Source: Pristionchus mayeri (lineage: Eukaryota > Nematoda > Chromadorea > Rhabditida > Neodiplogasteridae). Taken from it: a stretch of 64,000 nt of DNA. Under the pieces are notes generated by a model that was not told the DNA's origin, did not search any database, and saw only the letters and a program-made list of their open reading frames with translations. Positions 36,982 to 46,887 of this stretch are shown here, piece by piece (position 1 is the first letter of the stretch; every line of letters begins with the position of its first letter). Made by a program: the position numbers and the translations under genes. The stretch lies in the NCBI GenBank assembly GCA_036245805.1, contig BTRK01000006.1, positions 8,163,613 through 8,227,612 of the forward strand, read 5' to 3'.

Positions 36982-37369
36982 TAAAATCATAACCAGAGTA
37001 AGCTGGAACAGATAGGAAATTCCCAATTCATAATTGAACACAATTTTTTAAACCTGTGAGTTTTATGATTCGCCCTCAGATCTTCAATATATCTTATTGC
37101 CTCACAGTGCTCGTCGTCAGGGTTTGATCTGATTTAAAAAAACCTTCCTTGAAATCGAATACTCCTCCCATAGCAGCTTACAAATACTGTTTATAAACAA
37201 GAACGACACGTTCAGTCTATACGACACGTTCATTCAGAATTTGCATACACTGAATCAGGAGAACGATGGCTTAAGCGTTCCAGTGTATGCAAATGCTGAA
37301 TGAGTGTGTCATCCCAGCCATGTGGAGAAGTCAACGACTTAATTTCGTTAACAAATTTAAAAAGATTTA
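36982..37369. other. No gene recognised
   Basis: Contains a short direct repeat of ACGACACGTTCA at about 37204 and 37221. Confidence 0.35.
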
Positions 37370-38063
37370 TTAAAGATCCCCACCGGGGAACCATTTTTTC
37401 GAATTCCCTGCTAGTGACTGAACAGAGGGAAAATCAATACCCTTACGCGCAATTTCAAAATTTTTACAGTATGATACAGTATACTAAGTACCAGGGGGGG
37501 GTGCTGAGCAAAGACATGTTTTTAGGTCATGGTCGATAATTGTGACATGGTAGGTCAAGACTAAGTACCGTACCCAATCGATCGTACAGTACCCCCAGAA
37601 ACCGTATGACCCTACCGTAACCCAGAAAATCCCGAACTAACTTTATTTTCAAAAAGTCAATATACCGTACCCAATCGATCCTACAGTAGCAATACAGTAT
37701 ACCCATTGTACCCACAACCCTTGCTACCGTAATCCTTGCTACAGTAACCCTTGCTACCGTAATCCATACCATCGCGGTCGATCGCAAAGTGACTTTTTTC
37801 CAAAATTAATTCCATTTAGTTGGTTCTTGGTCTATACAGTACACATTGTACAGTAACCTTTGCTACCGTAATCCACACCATGGCGGTCGGTCGCAAAGTG
37901 ACTTTTTTCAAAATTAAATTTATTTAGTTGGTTCTTGGTCTATACCGTACCCATTGTACTGTAACCCTTGCTACCGTAATCCACACCATGGCGGTCGATC
38001 GCAAACTGATTTTTTTCACTAGCAGGGAATTCGAAAAAATGGTTCCCCGGTGGGGATCTTTAA
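37370..38063. mobile_element. TTAA-flanked inverted-repeat element (piggyBac-type footprint)
   Basis: TTAA at 37370-37373 and 38060-38063 flank 43-bp terminal inverted repeats beginning AGATCCCCACCGGGGAACC; these match perfectly over the part I compared. TTAA target duplication is the hallmark of the piggyBac superfamily; the interior has no transposase, so this is a non-autonomous element of 686 bp. The interior includes a minisatellite (37690-38012). Confidence 0.75.
37690..38012. repeat. 109-bp minisatellite inside the TTAA element
   Basis: The landmark ACCATNGCGGTCG recurs at 37768, 37877 and 37985 (periods 109 and 108), with GTTGGTTCTTGGTCTATAC at about 37820 and 37929. Roughly three copies, a few percent diverged. 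The upstream part (37550-37760) holds shorter GTACCGTACCCAATCGATC and TTGCTACCGTAA repeats. Confidence 0.9.
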
Positions 38064-38079
38064 GGATATTTTGTTGATT

Positions 38080-38330
38080 TAATCATCGCACATGAGTTAC
38101 AGCTGAAGTCGCAATTACACTGTAAAAGAAAGAATTGTTTCAAAGATTTTGCTATAAATATTTGTTAGTCCCAAGGATTCGGTTCTTTTTCAACCTTCGA
38201 CAATGAATTACCAAGATTTATGTTTGCCTGGCGAGAGAGTGTCTGTCGACTCACGATCAGTCTTGCTGCTCTCTCTTTCATTCTCTACTCGCTGATGACC
38301 ACATCGCAGAGATGTCAGATGCAAGTTAAA
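38080..38330 (+). repeat. Dispersed repeat DR6, copy 2
   Basis: See 34620-34870. Here it lies directly beside the TTAA element. Confidence 0.5.
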
Positions 38331-38609
38331 AGACGAAGGAAAAGTGAAGTATCTGTTAGTGTGTACAAGTAGATGCGATTCCCCTAATATCACATACTCT
38401 ACCACTGGCAATGATTAATACATTTGACATTGCTCACTTTCAATGTTATTTATACTTGATATCAGCTATTTATATTTAAACATTTGCAAAAAGTTGTCAT
38501 GATTCTGTCTTTATATACGGTAAATGCATATTTTAGGGAAAAGAATTAGAATGTTATAGGCCATTGGTCCCAGAGCCGGCTTTTATGAAATTTCCGGTTT
38601 TGCACCTGA
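38331..38609. other. No gene recognised
   Basis: Short AT-rich spacer before FB-C. Confidence 0.4.
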
Positions 38610-39641
38610 ATATGACGCCTGTTGCCTATGAATCGAGCAAGCTCTGGCACATCGATTTTTCGAAAACTTGCGATAAGGGGTTTTCGAGGGTGCCGATCAT
38701 CGTGGTCAACTTCATTTTGCACCAACTTGACCGGTTAGGCCAGGCAGCATGTAGGCTGCATCTATATTTCTGTTCATATCTCCACAACCGATTGAGGGAT
38801 GGTCTTTAAATTTGGACGGTGGCTGAATGTGATACCTACGACTCTGTCGAAGCTAAATTAGAATATTTATTTCTTTGTAAAATGTAGAAAAAATAAGATC
38901 TCGAGTCTATGTTAAAAACTTGTAAAATGAATTATGTGGGAAGATGCGCCTTGTCTAGAGGATTATTTTTCGTATGCATAGTAGGGTAGTATGTCTCTGC
39001 GTTTTTATGTTATACATCATTTTATAGTCCATGTTTCGTCTTCACGCCGCGCACTGTGCAAGAAGATTGAGAAATGAGAATGAGTTTCAGTGCCAACTAT
39101 ACTCTCAGATCCAAACATCTCGAGGAGAGTTACGGAGGGTATAGTCGGCAGTGAAACTCATTCGCGTTCCTCGTGTTTTGAGCAAAGTGCGCGGCGTAAA
39201 GACGAAACATGGACTATAAAATGTTATATAACAGAAAAACGCAGAGACATACTACCCTACTATGCATACGAAAAATGATCCTCTAGACAAGACGCATCTT
39301 CCCATATAATTCATTTTACAAGTTTTTAACACAGACTCGAGATCCTATTTTTTCTATATTCTACAAAGAAATAAATATGTTAATTTAGCTTCGACAGAGT
39401 CGAATGTATCACATTCAACTACTGTCCAAATTTGAAAACCATCCCTCAATCGGGTGCAAAGATGTGGACAGAAATGTAGGTGCACCCTACATGCAGCCTG
39501 GCCTAACCGGTCGAGTGGGTGTAAAATGAAGTTGACCACGATGATCAGCACCCTAGAAAACCCCTTTCCACAAGTTTTCGAAAAATCGCTGTGCCAGGCC
39601 CTTCAGAACGTTGTTTGATTCTTACGCGACCGCCGTCATAT
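38610..39641. repeat. Foldback element FB-C, copy 1
   Basis: The ends are diverged inverted copies (ATATGACGCCTGTTGCCTAT at 38610; complement of ATATGACGGCGGTCGCGTAA ending at 39641). Arms of about 0.5 kb meet near 39105. Landmarks include GGCCAGGCAGCATGTAGGCT. The second copy is 42232-43051. The 30-bp terminus is the same as that of FB-B although the interiors are unrelated. Confidence 0.9.
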
Positions 39642-39679
39642 ATTGTATTTTAGTTCACAGATGAGTTGTAGAGATGGAA

Positions 39680-40170
39680 CACCGGATTTGACGGAATTGC
39701 CCAAATCGAGCTTTCTTCGGTTTTGTACTCCTCTGGTGTCCCTAAGCATTAACTTGGTTTGTTACTGCCATACCCACATTCTGAAGGTCCTGGTACCGGG
39801 TCGTTGGTTCTGGTACCCACCATTAACATTGATTTTCTCAGTTATCCTGCACTTTTGGTGAAAATTGCACCCTGAGTGACCCCCACTAATTTTTCGAGCG
39901 CTATCGATACGTACCAACTAGAACTCACGAAAGTGATTTTAAACAGTGTTACATTCAAGACCAAAATCTCAAAAATTTATCGAAAGCAGCAGCTGAAATT
40001 TCAGGATTGTATAGCACTTGATGAGAGCTGTAAAATGAGGGGCTTGCGGTTTTTGTACCCTCTCCGCAAGTGCCCTTTTGTCCCCTGTGAAGTTCCGAGA
40101 TGATTTGAAGTCATTTCATTCGTCGCTGACCGCGCGTTTTCTCAGGCGCAACAAAGAGAGAAAGGAGGAT
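39680..40170 (+). repeat. Single-arm FB-B relic
   Basis: Matches the left arm of FB-B (CCGGATTTG at 39680, GGTACCGGGTCGTTGGTTCT, AATTTTTCGAGC) nearly to the palindrome centre, but the opposite arm is missing and the terminal 30 bp is absent on this side. It is more diverged than the other copies. Confidence 0.8.
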
Positions 40171-40764
40171 TTCGAGTTTCAAATGTGTTTCAGAATTGAA
40201 ACAAATAATTTGTCACTGAACATTATTTGTACTACTTCTGCAACACATTTGAAACATGACACAAAACGATTCCACTCGATTTCGTCTCGGAAAAAACAAT
40301 ATAATCTTATATTCAATTCTACACGAAAAAATACCGATTACTTGTGCTTGCCTGCACTACCAGAAAAACTTTTTTTTGCATATCTATTCCGGGGATTTTG
40401 AACATTGTGGTTCAGTCGTGAAGAGAAGTTCTTGAGCAAACTTTAGTTAAAATAATTTTTCTATGATCAAGAGAAAAGGGAAAATCTATATTTTTTTGTA
40501 TTACTCGGCTGCACTAAAATTACCAAAATTTCTCGATGTTTCTGTTTCACGAGCATGTTTCTTAAGTTATCTGATATAATATAATTCAAATAGTGTTCGT
40601 AATAAGTGTGACACTGGCCGAGTAAATAAGTGTTTTTTTCTAAACGTAACCTCAAGAATGCATTGCTCTCACCTAGCCAACTTGCATTTTATGTACTGTT
40701 GAAACTGCAAATCGCCTGCCAATTCTTTCTGGCGTTTCAAGTCGATTGCCCCACGGGGAAATTG
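40171..40764. other. No gene recognised
   Basis: AT-rich. A small inverted pair TTTCAAATGTGTT (40180) / AACACATTTGAAA (40240) is present. Confidence 0.35.
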
Positions 40765-41901
40765 ATATGAGAGACTTTTTGAGTCAGTGAACATATTTGT
40801 AAAGAGCCTTGGCAAAGTGCAAAAAATCGAAATCGCACTAAATGTGCCCACGTGTAGTACTCAATGATACTAGCTCACCCACCACATATGGAGTGATCTA
40901 CGTCACCGTTAATAAGGTTTAATCATGGTACCGTAATCCGACGAAGTTTCGATTTCGCTATTGATCTGAGCGGCACATATATGAAAAGATGCGCCGTTGC
41001 CTGCTCATCAACCATCCAATGTTTCATCCTATTTGAATTTAAGACCTTCGAAAAAAATCGAAAAATCGATTTTTTTTTTCTATTTTGAATTGTATCTTGT
41101 TCCGATGGGTGGGTAGCGAGGTTTTTTATTATTTTATTTTGTAGGGCCGTCTACTGGCTGTCCGTACTAAACGTACAATCAAAATCAAAAAATAGGTTTT
41201 TGAGAAAAAGTTAAAAATTGGTCAGTATTTTGAAATAAAATGAGTTCGTAATACTGAAAAGCTACCGTACTCAAAAACTTCGATTGAGCGCATGACTCAC
41301 TTAAAGTATTGAGAAACCAAATTTCACATGCAATCGTGTTGCGCCGCAGGGGCGATACAGAACACCCCTTCAGATCCCCGCTTTCCTTGATTTCGAAAAA
41401 TGTGTACGGTAGGTTTTCAGTATTACGAACTGATTTTATTTCAAATTGTTGATCAATTTTTGTCTTTTTCTCAAAAACCTATTTTTTGATTTTGTTTGTA
41501 TGTTCAGTATGGACAGTCAGTAGACGGACCTGCAGAATAATGTACTAAAAAACCTCGCTACCCACCCATCAGAAAACGATACAATTGAAAATAGGAAAAA
41601 AATATTAGATTTTTCGATTTTTTTTCGAAGGTCTTTATTTCAATTAGGATGAAACCTTGGATGGTTGATGAGCAGGCAACGGCGCATCTTTTCATATATG
41701 TGCCGTTCAGATCAATAGCGAAATCGAAACTTCGTCTGATTACGGTAACGTGCTTAATCCTTATTAACGGGGACCTAGATCACCCCATAAGTGGTGGGTG
41801 AGATAGTCTCATTGAGTACTACACGTGGACACATTTAGGGAGATTTCGATTTTCTGCATTTTACCAAGCATATGTTCACTGAGTCGAAAAGTCTCTCATA
41901 T
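40765..41901. repeat. Foldback element FB-D
   Basis: Ends ATATGAGAGACTTTTTGAGT and its imperfect complement. Arms of about 0.53 kb are diverged by a few percent around a centre near 41345. Possible TA flanks. Only one copy in the window. No coding sequence. Confidence 0.9.
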
Positions 41902-42231
41902 AGATCGAAAAACATTAAAAAATGCTCGAATTCAAAATTTCAAAGTTCTCCTTTTTATCCTCCCCGACTTTTTCCACCCAAGGATGAATTACTACTTGGC
42001 TTTTTCCACGGCATAACATTGACCTCAAATCGTGAATCTTGATGGAACATTTTTTTGCAATTGACCCAGACTTCGATTGCATGGGATCTCAAATCTCAGA
42101 ATTTGTAGACTAGCTATACCACAGAATCACCTGATTTGTACATTTTAATCAGATGCATTCGAACAATTTTGCCAAGTTTGCGATTACAATCAGATATTCG
42201 GATCAAGGTGGTCGCCTGCCTGATGTAAACA
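41902..42231. other. No gene recognised
   Basis: Short unique spacer between two foldbacks. Confidence 0.4.
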
Positions 42232-43051
42232 ATATGAAGCCGTTCGCCTAAGAATCGAGCAAGGTCCTTCACAGCAATTTTTCGGAAAATTGGGAAAAGG
42301 GGTTTTCAAGGGTGCTGATCATCATGGTCAACTTCATTTTATGTCAACTCGGTCGGTTGGGCCAGGCTGCATGTAGGCTGCACCCATGATTGTATTGATA
42401 ACTCAGGAACCGGTTGAGGAATACATTTGAAATTCGTACTGAGGCAAGATGACTTCACCATGACCCCGACCAAACCAAATTTGAATATTTAAATTTGTTT
42501 CAAATATTCGAAAATTGTGTTCTCGAATATAAGACAAAAGCCGAGAATACGAATAGGGAGTGAAACTCATTCTCATTCGTCACTCTCTGCGCACCTTGCT
42601 CGGTCAAGTGTGATGAGAATGCATCAGAAAACGGCATATAGCAGAAAACCGACGAGCTTAAACACCCAACTATGTATACGAAAAATTATCATCAGAACAA
42701 GGCGCATATGTCCATGCAATTCACGTTTTCGGCTTTTGCCTTGTATTCGAGAACCGAATTTCCGTATGTTTAACACAATTTTTAATATTCAAATTTGGTT
42801 TGGTCGTGGTCATAGTGAAATCATCTTGAGTCAGTACAAATTTCAAATGTATTTCTCAACCGGTTCCGGAGTTATCAATATTAACGTAGGTGCAGCTTAC
42901 ATGCAGCCTGGCCCAACCGATCGAGTTGACGCAAAATGAAGTTGACCATGATTATCAGCATCGATGAAAACCCCTTTCCTCAATTTTTCTAAAAATCGCA
43001 GTGCCTGACCCCTGTTGACATTGCTCGATTCTTAGGCGAACGGCTTCATAT
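42232..43051. repeat. Foldback element FB-C, copy 2 (820 bp)
   Basis: Perfect inverted ends beginning ATATGAAGCCGTTCGCCTAA. Arms share GTCAACTTCATTTTATG and CATGTAGGCTGCACC with FB-C copy 1; the centre is near 42640. Shorter than copy 1 because the inner parts of the arms differ. Confidence 0.9.
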
Positions 43052-43099
43052 TAATATATTTCTAATAAAAAATGGGATTATCTCATTATATAATATATT

Positions 43100-43725
43100 C
43101 CACATGTCTGATGATCGTACAAAATAAGCTACAGCTCACTTCTTTAAATTCCCTCGCAGTCGCTCTGCTCCCTGGAGGAACTGTAAAACTGTATACAATT
43201 TTATTCATGTTCCTTTTCTAATTGATCTCACAAAATCTAGATAGTTTTTTTCCACGTCTATCGCTCGACCTATTATGTCAGACTTCATGGTAAGGCCCTT
43301 GCCATCCTTCTGGATCTCCAAATTGCCTGGTCACAATTTTCGTGAGACACACTCAAAAATAAAAAATAAATTCAAGAAATAAGCGGCAGCAAATTCGTCA
43401 AAAGTCCTTACGTGAATTTCCTGTTGCGACCTTATATCAATGTGCCATACGCTCACAGATAACTGGACATACATTGAATTGCTCACTAGTGTCAATGCCA
43501 TGCACTTCTCCCTGGAGTGAGTCCAGCGACTGCTGAAAGAAGAACTGAAAAAAATGAATTTTGTTTTGAATGCTCCCATTCGTAATCCAAAAATATTTTT
43601 CTAAGTGATCGATTTGAAGCGGCGCACAGCGAAGTTGTTGTGAAAATTCGAACTCTTATCAAAACCCTGCATTTTTGAATTTCAATGGTGCTCTATAGCT
43701 TAGAGAACTGCTTCAGCGACAATTC
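43100..43725 (+). repeat. Diverged single copy of the 12448-15250 palindrome arm
   Basis: Runs in the same order as about 14900-15125 (CCCTGGAG..GTCCAGCG, GAATGCTCCC, GGCGC..GCGAAG, GTGCTCTATAG..TAG, ACTTCAG or GCTTCAG) with many substitutions. It is interrupted at 43726 by a MITE and resumes at 44069 (AAATTAAATAAAACCAAA). Confidence 0.65.
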
Positions 43726-44060
43726 GGGGGTACGACATTTGCGCAACGGAGCGCCGTTCGCTTGAGAGTTGACATATCAACTTGGGAGTTGTATCATTTT
43801 TATCAGTATGCGCCGCCATACCTTTGCATATACAATTCTCGTTTAAAGGCGATCTTGAGTTTCACTCGAAATCAACGACCCGGGGTTCATGGTTTGGGGA
43901 TTTCCATGAACCCCTGTACGTTGAAACTCAATATCGCCTGGTAATAAGATTTATATATGCAAAGGTATGACAGCGCATACTGATAACAATGAAACAACTC
44001 CCAAGTAGATATGCCAACTCTAAAGCGAATGGCGCTCCGTTGCGCAAATGTCGTACCCCC
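43726..44060. mobile_element. 335-bp foldback MITE with 8-bp target duplication
   Basis: GACAATTC at 43718-43725 is repeated at 44061-44068. Between them lies an element whose ends are exact inverted repeats (GGGGGTACGACATTTGCGCA) and whose arms pair almost to the centre near 43893. An 8-bp duplication fits the hAT superfamily, though other 8-bp groups are possible. No transposase is present. Confidence 0.9.
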
Positions 44061-44068
44061 GACAATTC

Positions 44069-44313
44069 GGCTCGATCTCCATAGACAAAATTAAATAAAA
44101 CCAAATTTGCATTTTATCCGAACTACAATAATGTCCCGCAGATTCCGTGCTACAAACACTTTCTAAAGGGATGGCTAACCTAACTACAATACAGCTTAAA
44201 GGAAGAGTAAAGTTAAAATTAAATTTTTGAAGTTGTCATATGCGCGTCCTAGATCTCCCCAACGATAAGAAGCTCCGAAATTTTTCACATTGATATCTCC
44301 ATTCCCAACAGAG
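44069..44313. other. No gene recognised
   Basis: Start continues the repeat split by the MITE; the remainder is unique. Confidence 0.4.
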
Positions 44314-44376
44314 CTTTCCCTGATTTGGCTCCCAGCCAACCACCAAGTGGTTGGCTGGGAGCCAAATCAGGGAAAG
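44314..44376. repeat. Perfect 30-bp hairpin
   Basis: Arms CTTTCCCTGATTTGGCTCCC plus 10 bp, mirrored without mismatch, with a 3-nt loop (44344-44346). Confidence 0.97.
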
Positions 44377-45280
44377 CCAGTGTTTGGAACGTTTTCTAGA
44401 ATCTCAGAATCTCAAACAAAATCTTCTGCCTGCAAAATTATTGTGATCGTGTTCGCGCACTTTGGGATGACCAAATCGATACGGATTATCCATTTCGAAG
44501 GGACGCACGGCGTGCGATCAAATGGATAATCCGAACAAATTATCCAAACTTCTTTTAGTGCATCGCGCGAAACGAGGCGGTTTTGGATAGTGAATGGATA
44601 GTGGATAATCCAAATCGCAGAGATGCTCGTGCATTTGCTAATAGATAATCAACCATCCGAACCGTATTGCCATCCCTAGCGCACATCCACTAGAAGTCGC
44701 CTCAAACATGCTTGCTCAATAAAGATGACCTGATGCGACCCCAATACTCCGATGATTATAATTCAAGATTTCGGTTCCCGATAGCATGCTAGTTAGACAA
44801 TATCGCAGTAATCGGTTTGTATTGAATATTCTGGCTCGAATATATTTATAATAAAATAAATTAGAACTAAATGCAAACAAAAATCAGTGAATGGCTATTG
44901 TGCACACAAAAAATATACTTATTTAGTGGTTTTGCCAATCACGTGAGGAGTTCAACATCGTTCGCAAAACCACATCGATGTATTCCCTCGCAGGAACTCA
45001 GATCTCACAGAGAGAGACGTCAACTCTGTCTCCCAATATCTCACCACTCACCAGTTCCATGGGCAAACGCCAGTCCTCGTATATATACTTGTATCGATAC
45101 TTGTATCGATAATTGTATCGATGGATCATTAGCACAGGCGTCTTCTCCATGAAATTTGGCACAGATTGGCTTTTTAAAACGGGCCATGAGACCCCCTATT
45201 GGCCGAGAATCGTGGCTCCAAAGTCGGCAGATTTCGATAGCCGTCGACTTTGAAGGCGTCTCACATCACTGACGATGAAG
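44377..45280. other. No gene recognised; small repeats
   Basis: A 52-bp inverted repeat (CGGATTATCCATTT at 44482, mirrored at 44533) and three TTGTATCGATA units at 45089-45122. A 93-codon frame at 44871-45152 ends in the latter repeat and has no recognisable domain. Confidence 0.5.
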
Positions 45281-46447
45281 ATATCACGCCATTCACCTAA
45301 GAATTGATCTAAATGCCGGATTTGGAGAAATTAGCCACATAGAGCTTTCTTCGGTTTTCTACTCGTCTGGTGTCCCTAAACCAACGTCCGAATTGTTAAT
45401 GTCATACCATCATTCTGAAGGTCCTGGTATCGGGTCGTTGGTTCTGGTACCCACCTTTAACTATAATTATCTCGATTACCTTGCAATTTTGGTGGAATTT
45501 CTCGTCTGAGTGACACCCACTAATTTTTCGAGCTCTATCGATGTGTACAAACTAGAACTCATGAAAATAATTTTGAACAGTTTTATATTCAAGGTAGATT
45601 TTCTCGAAAATTTAGGTGAATTTAGGTGCGCAGCTGAAATTTCACGATCGTAAAGTACGCACCGAGAGCTTTAAAATGAGGGGCTTGCGGTCTCTGAACG
45701 AGGACCAGAAAGACCTTTCCGGCCCCTTTGAAGTTCCGAGTCGATTTGAAATCATTTTATTCGACGTACACCGCACGACTTTTCAGGCGCTTCGTAGAAT
45801 GAAAGGGTGATGCCGTCGTTCAGATATGTTTCAGCAATTACGGAAATACTAATCAATTAGAAATTAATGAAATGTATTTATTTTTACCTCTGAAACACAG
45901 TCGGGAAATTGAATTATCCTTTCATTCCACGACGCGCCTGAAAAGTCGCGCGGTCTGCGTCGAATAAAATGACTTCAAATCGACTCGGAACTTCAAAGGG
46001 GCCGGAAAGGTATTTCTGGTCCTCGTTCAGAGACCGCAAGGCCCTCATTTTAAAGCTCTCGCTGCGTACTTTACGATCGTGAAATTTCAGCTGCGCTTTC
46101 ACCTAAATTTTCGAGAAAATCTACCTTGAATATAACACTGTTCAAAGTGATTTTCATGAGTTCTAGTTTGTATACATCGATAGAGCTCGAAAAATTAGTG
46201 GGGGTCACTCAGACGACAATTTCCATCAAAATTGCAAGGTAATCGAGATAATTATAGTTAAAGGTGAGTACCAGAACCAACGACCCGGTACTAGGACATT
46301 CAGAATTATGATATGCACATGCAATTCTCAGGATCTTTCTGATATAGATGGGCCTACTCATTCCTCAAAAAGATATCAGATACAACTTTTTGGCAAAATC
46401 CGAGAAATGGGGAAATCAGCTCGATTCTTAGGTGAATGGCGCGATAT
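45281..46447. repeat. Foldback element FB-B, copy 2
   Basis: Ends ATATCACGCCATTCACCTAA and the complement of ATATCGCGCCATTCACCTAA. Arms match each other and those of copy 1; the centre is near 45865. Confidence 0.92.
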
Positions 46448-46622
46448 GGAACAAAACTTGTTGGTTTCTGTTGAGGGACCATATGGGCTATTCAAAATTG
46501 TCCAGAACCCAGTGTCGACTTTTCCAATGTACCAGGGTTTATTCGAACCTTACGCGACACGCGTGATATATTCTTTTAATGGCAAGCTTCGCGATTCGCC
46601 TTATCCCACCCGGCTGTAACAG
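46448..46622. other. Spacer with a solo foldback terminus
   Basis: The complement of 46546-46575 reads ATATCACGCGTGTCGCGTAA, a diverged FB-B/FB-C-type end without its element. Confidence 0.55.
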
Positions 46623-46887
46623 TCTCCTGAATTGTGCGAGGCATATCCCCCTCCCGGATTTGAGTCTGAAACTCATCAGTTTCTCTCCTGAATTGTGCGA
46701 GGCATATCCCCCTCCCGGATTTGAGTCTGAAACTCATCAGTTTCTCTCCTGAATTGTGCGAGGCATATCCCCCTCCCGGATTTGAGTCTGAAACTCATCA
46801 GTTCCTCTCCTGAATTGTGCGAGGCATATCCCCCTCCCGGATTTGAGTCTGAAACTCAACAGTTCCTCTCCTGAATTGTGCGAGGTT
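46623..46887. repeat. 61-bp minisatellite, about 4.3 units
   Basis: TCTCCTGAATTGTGCGAGGC recurs at 46623, 46684, 46745, 46806 and (partly) 46867, exactly 61 bp apart. Units are nearly identical. The sequence just after (46885-46915) contains inverted pieces of the unit (AGGAACTGTTGAGTT). Confidence 0.97.

Noticed and set aside
44314..44376. microRNA precursor
   Set aside because: Perfect 30-bp arms with a 3-nt loop are unlike typical precursors, which have bulges and larger loops; no evidence of expression can be seen from sequence.
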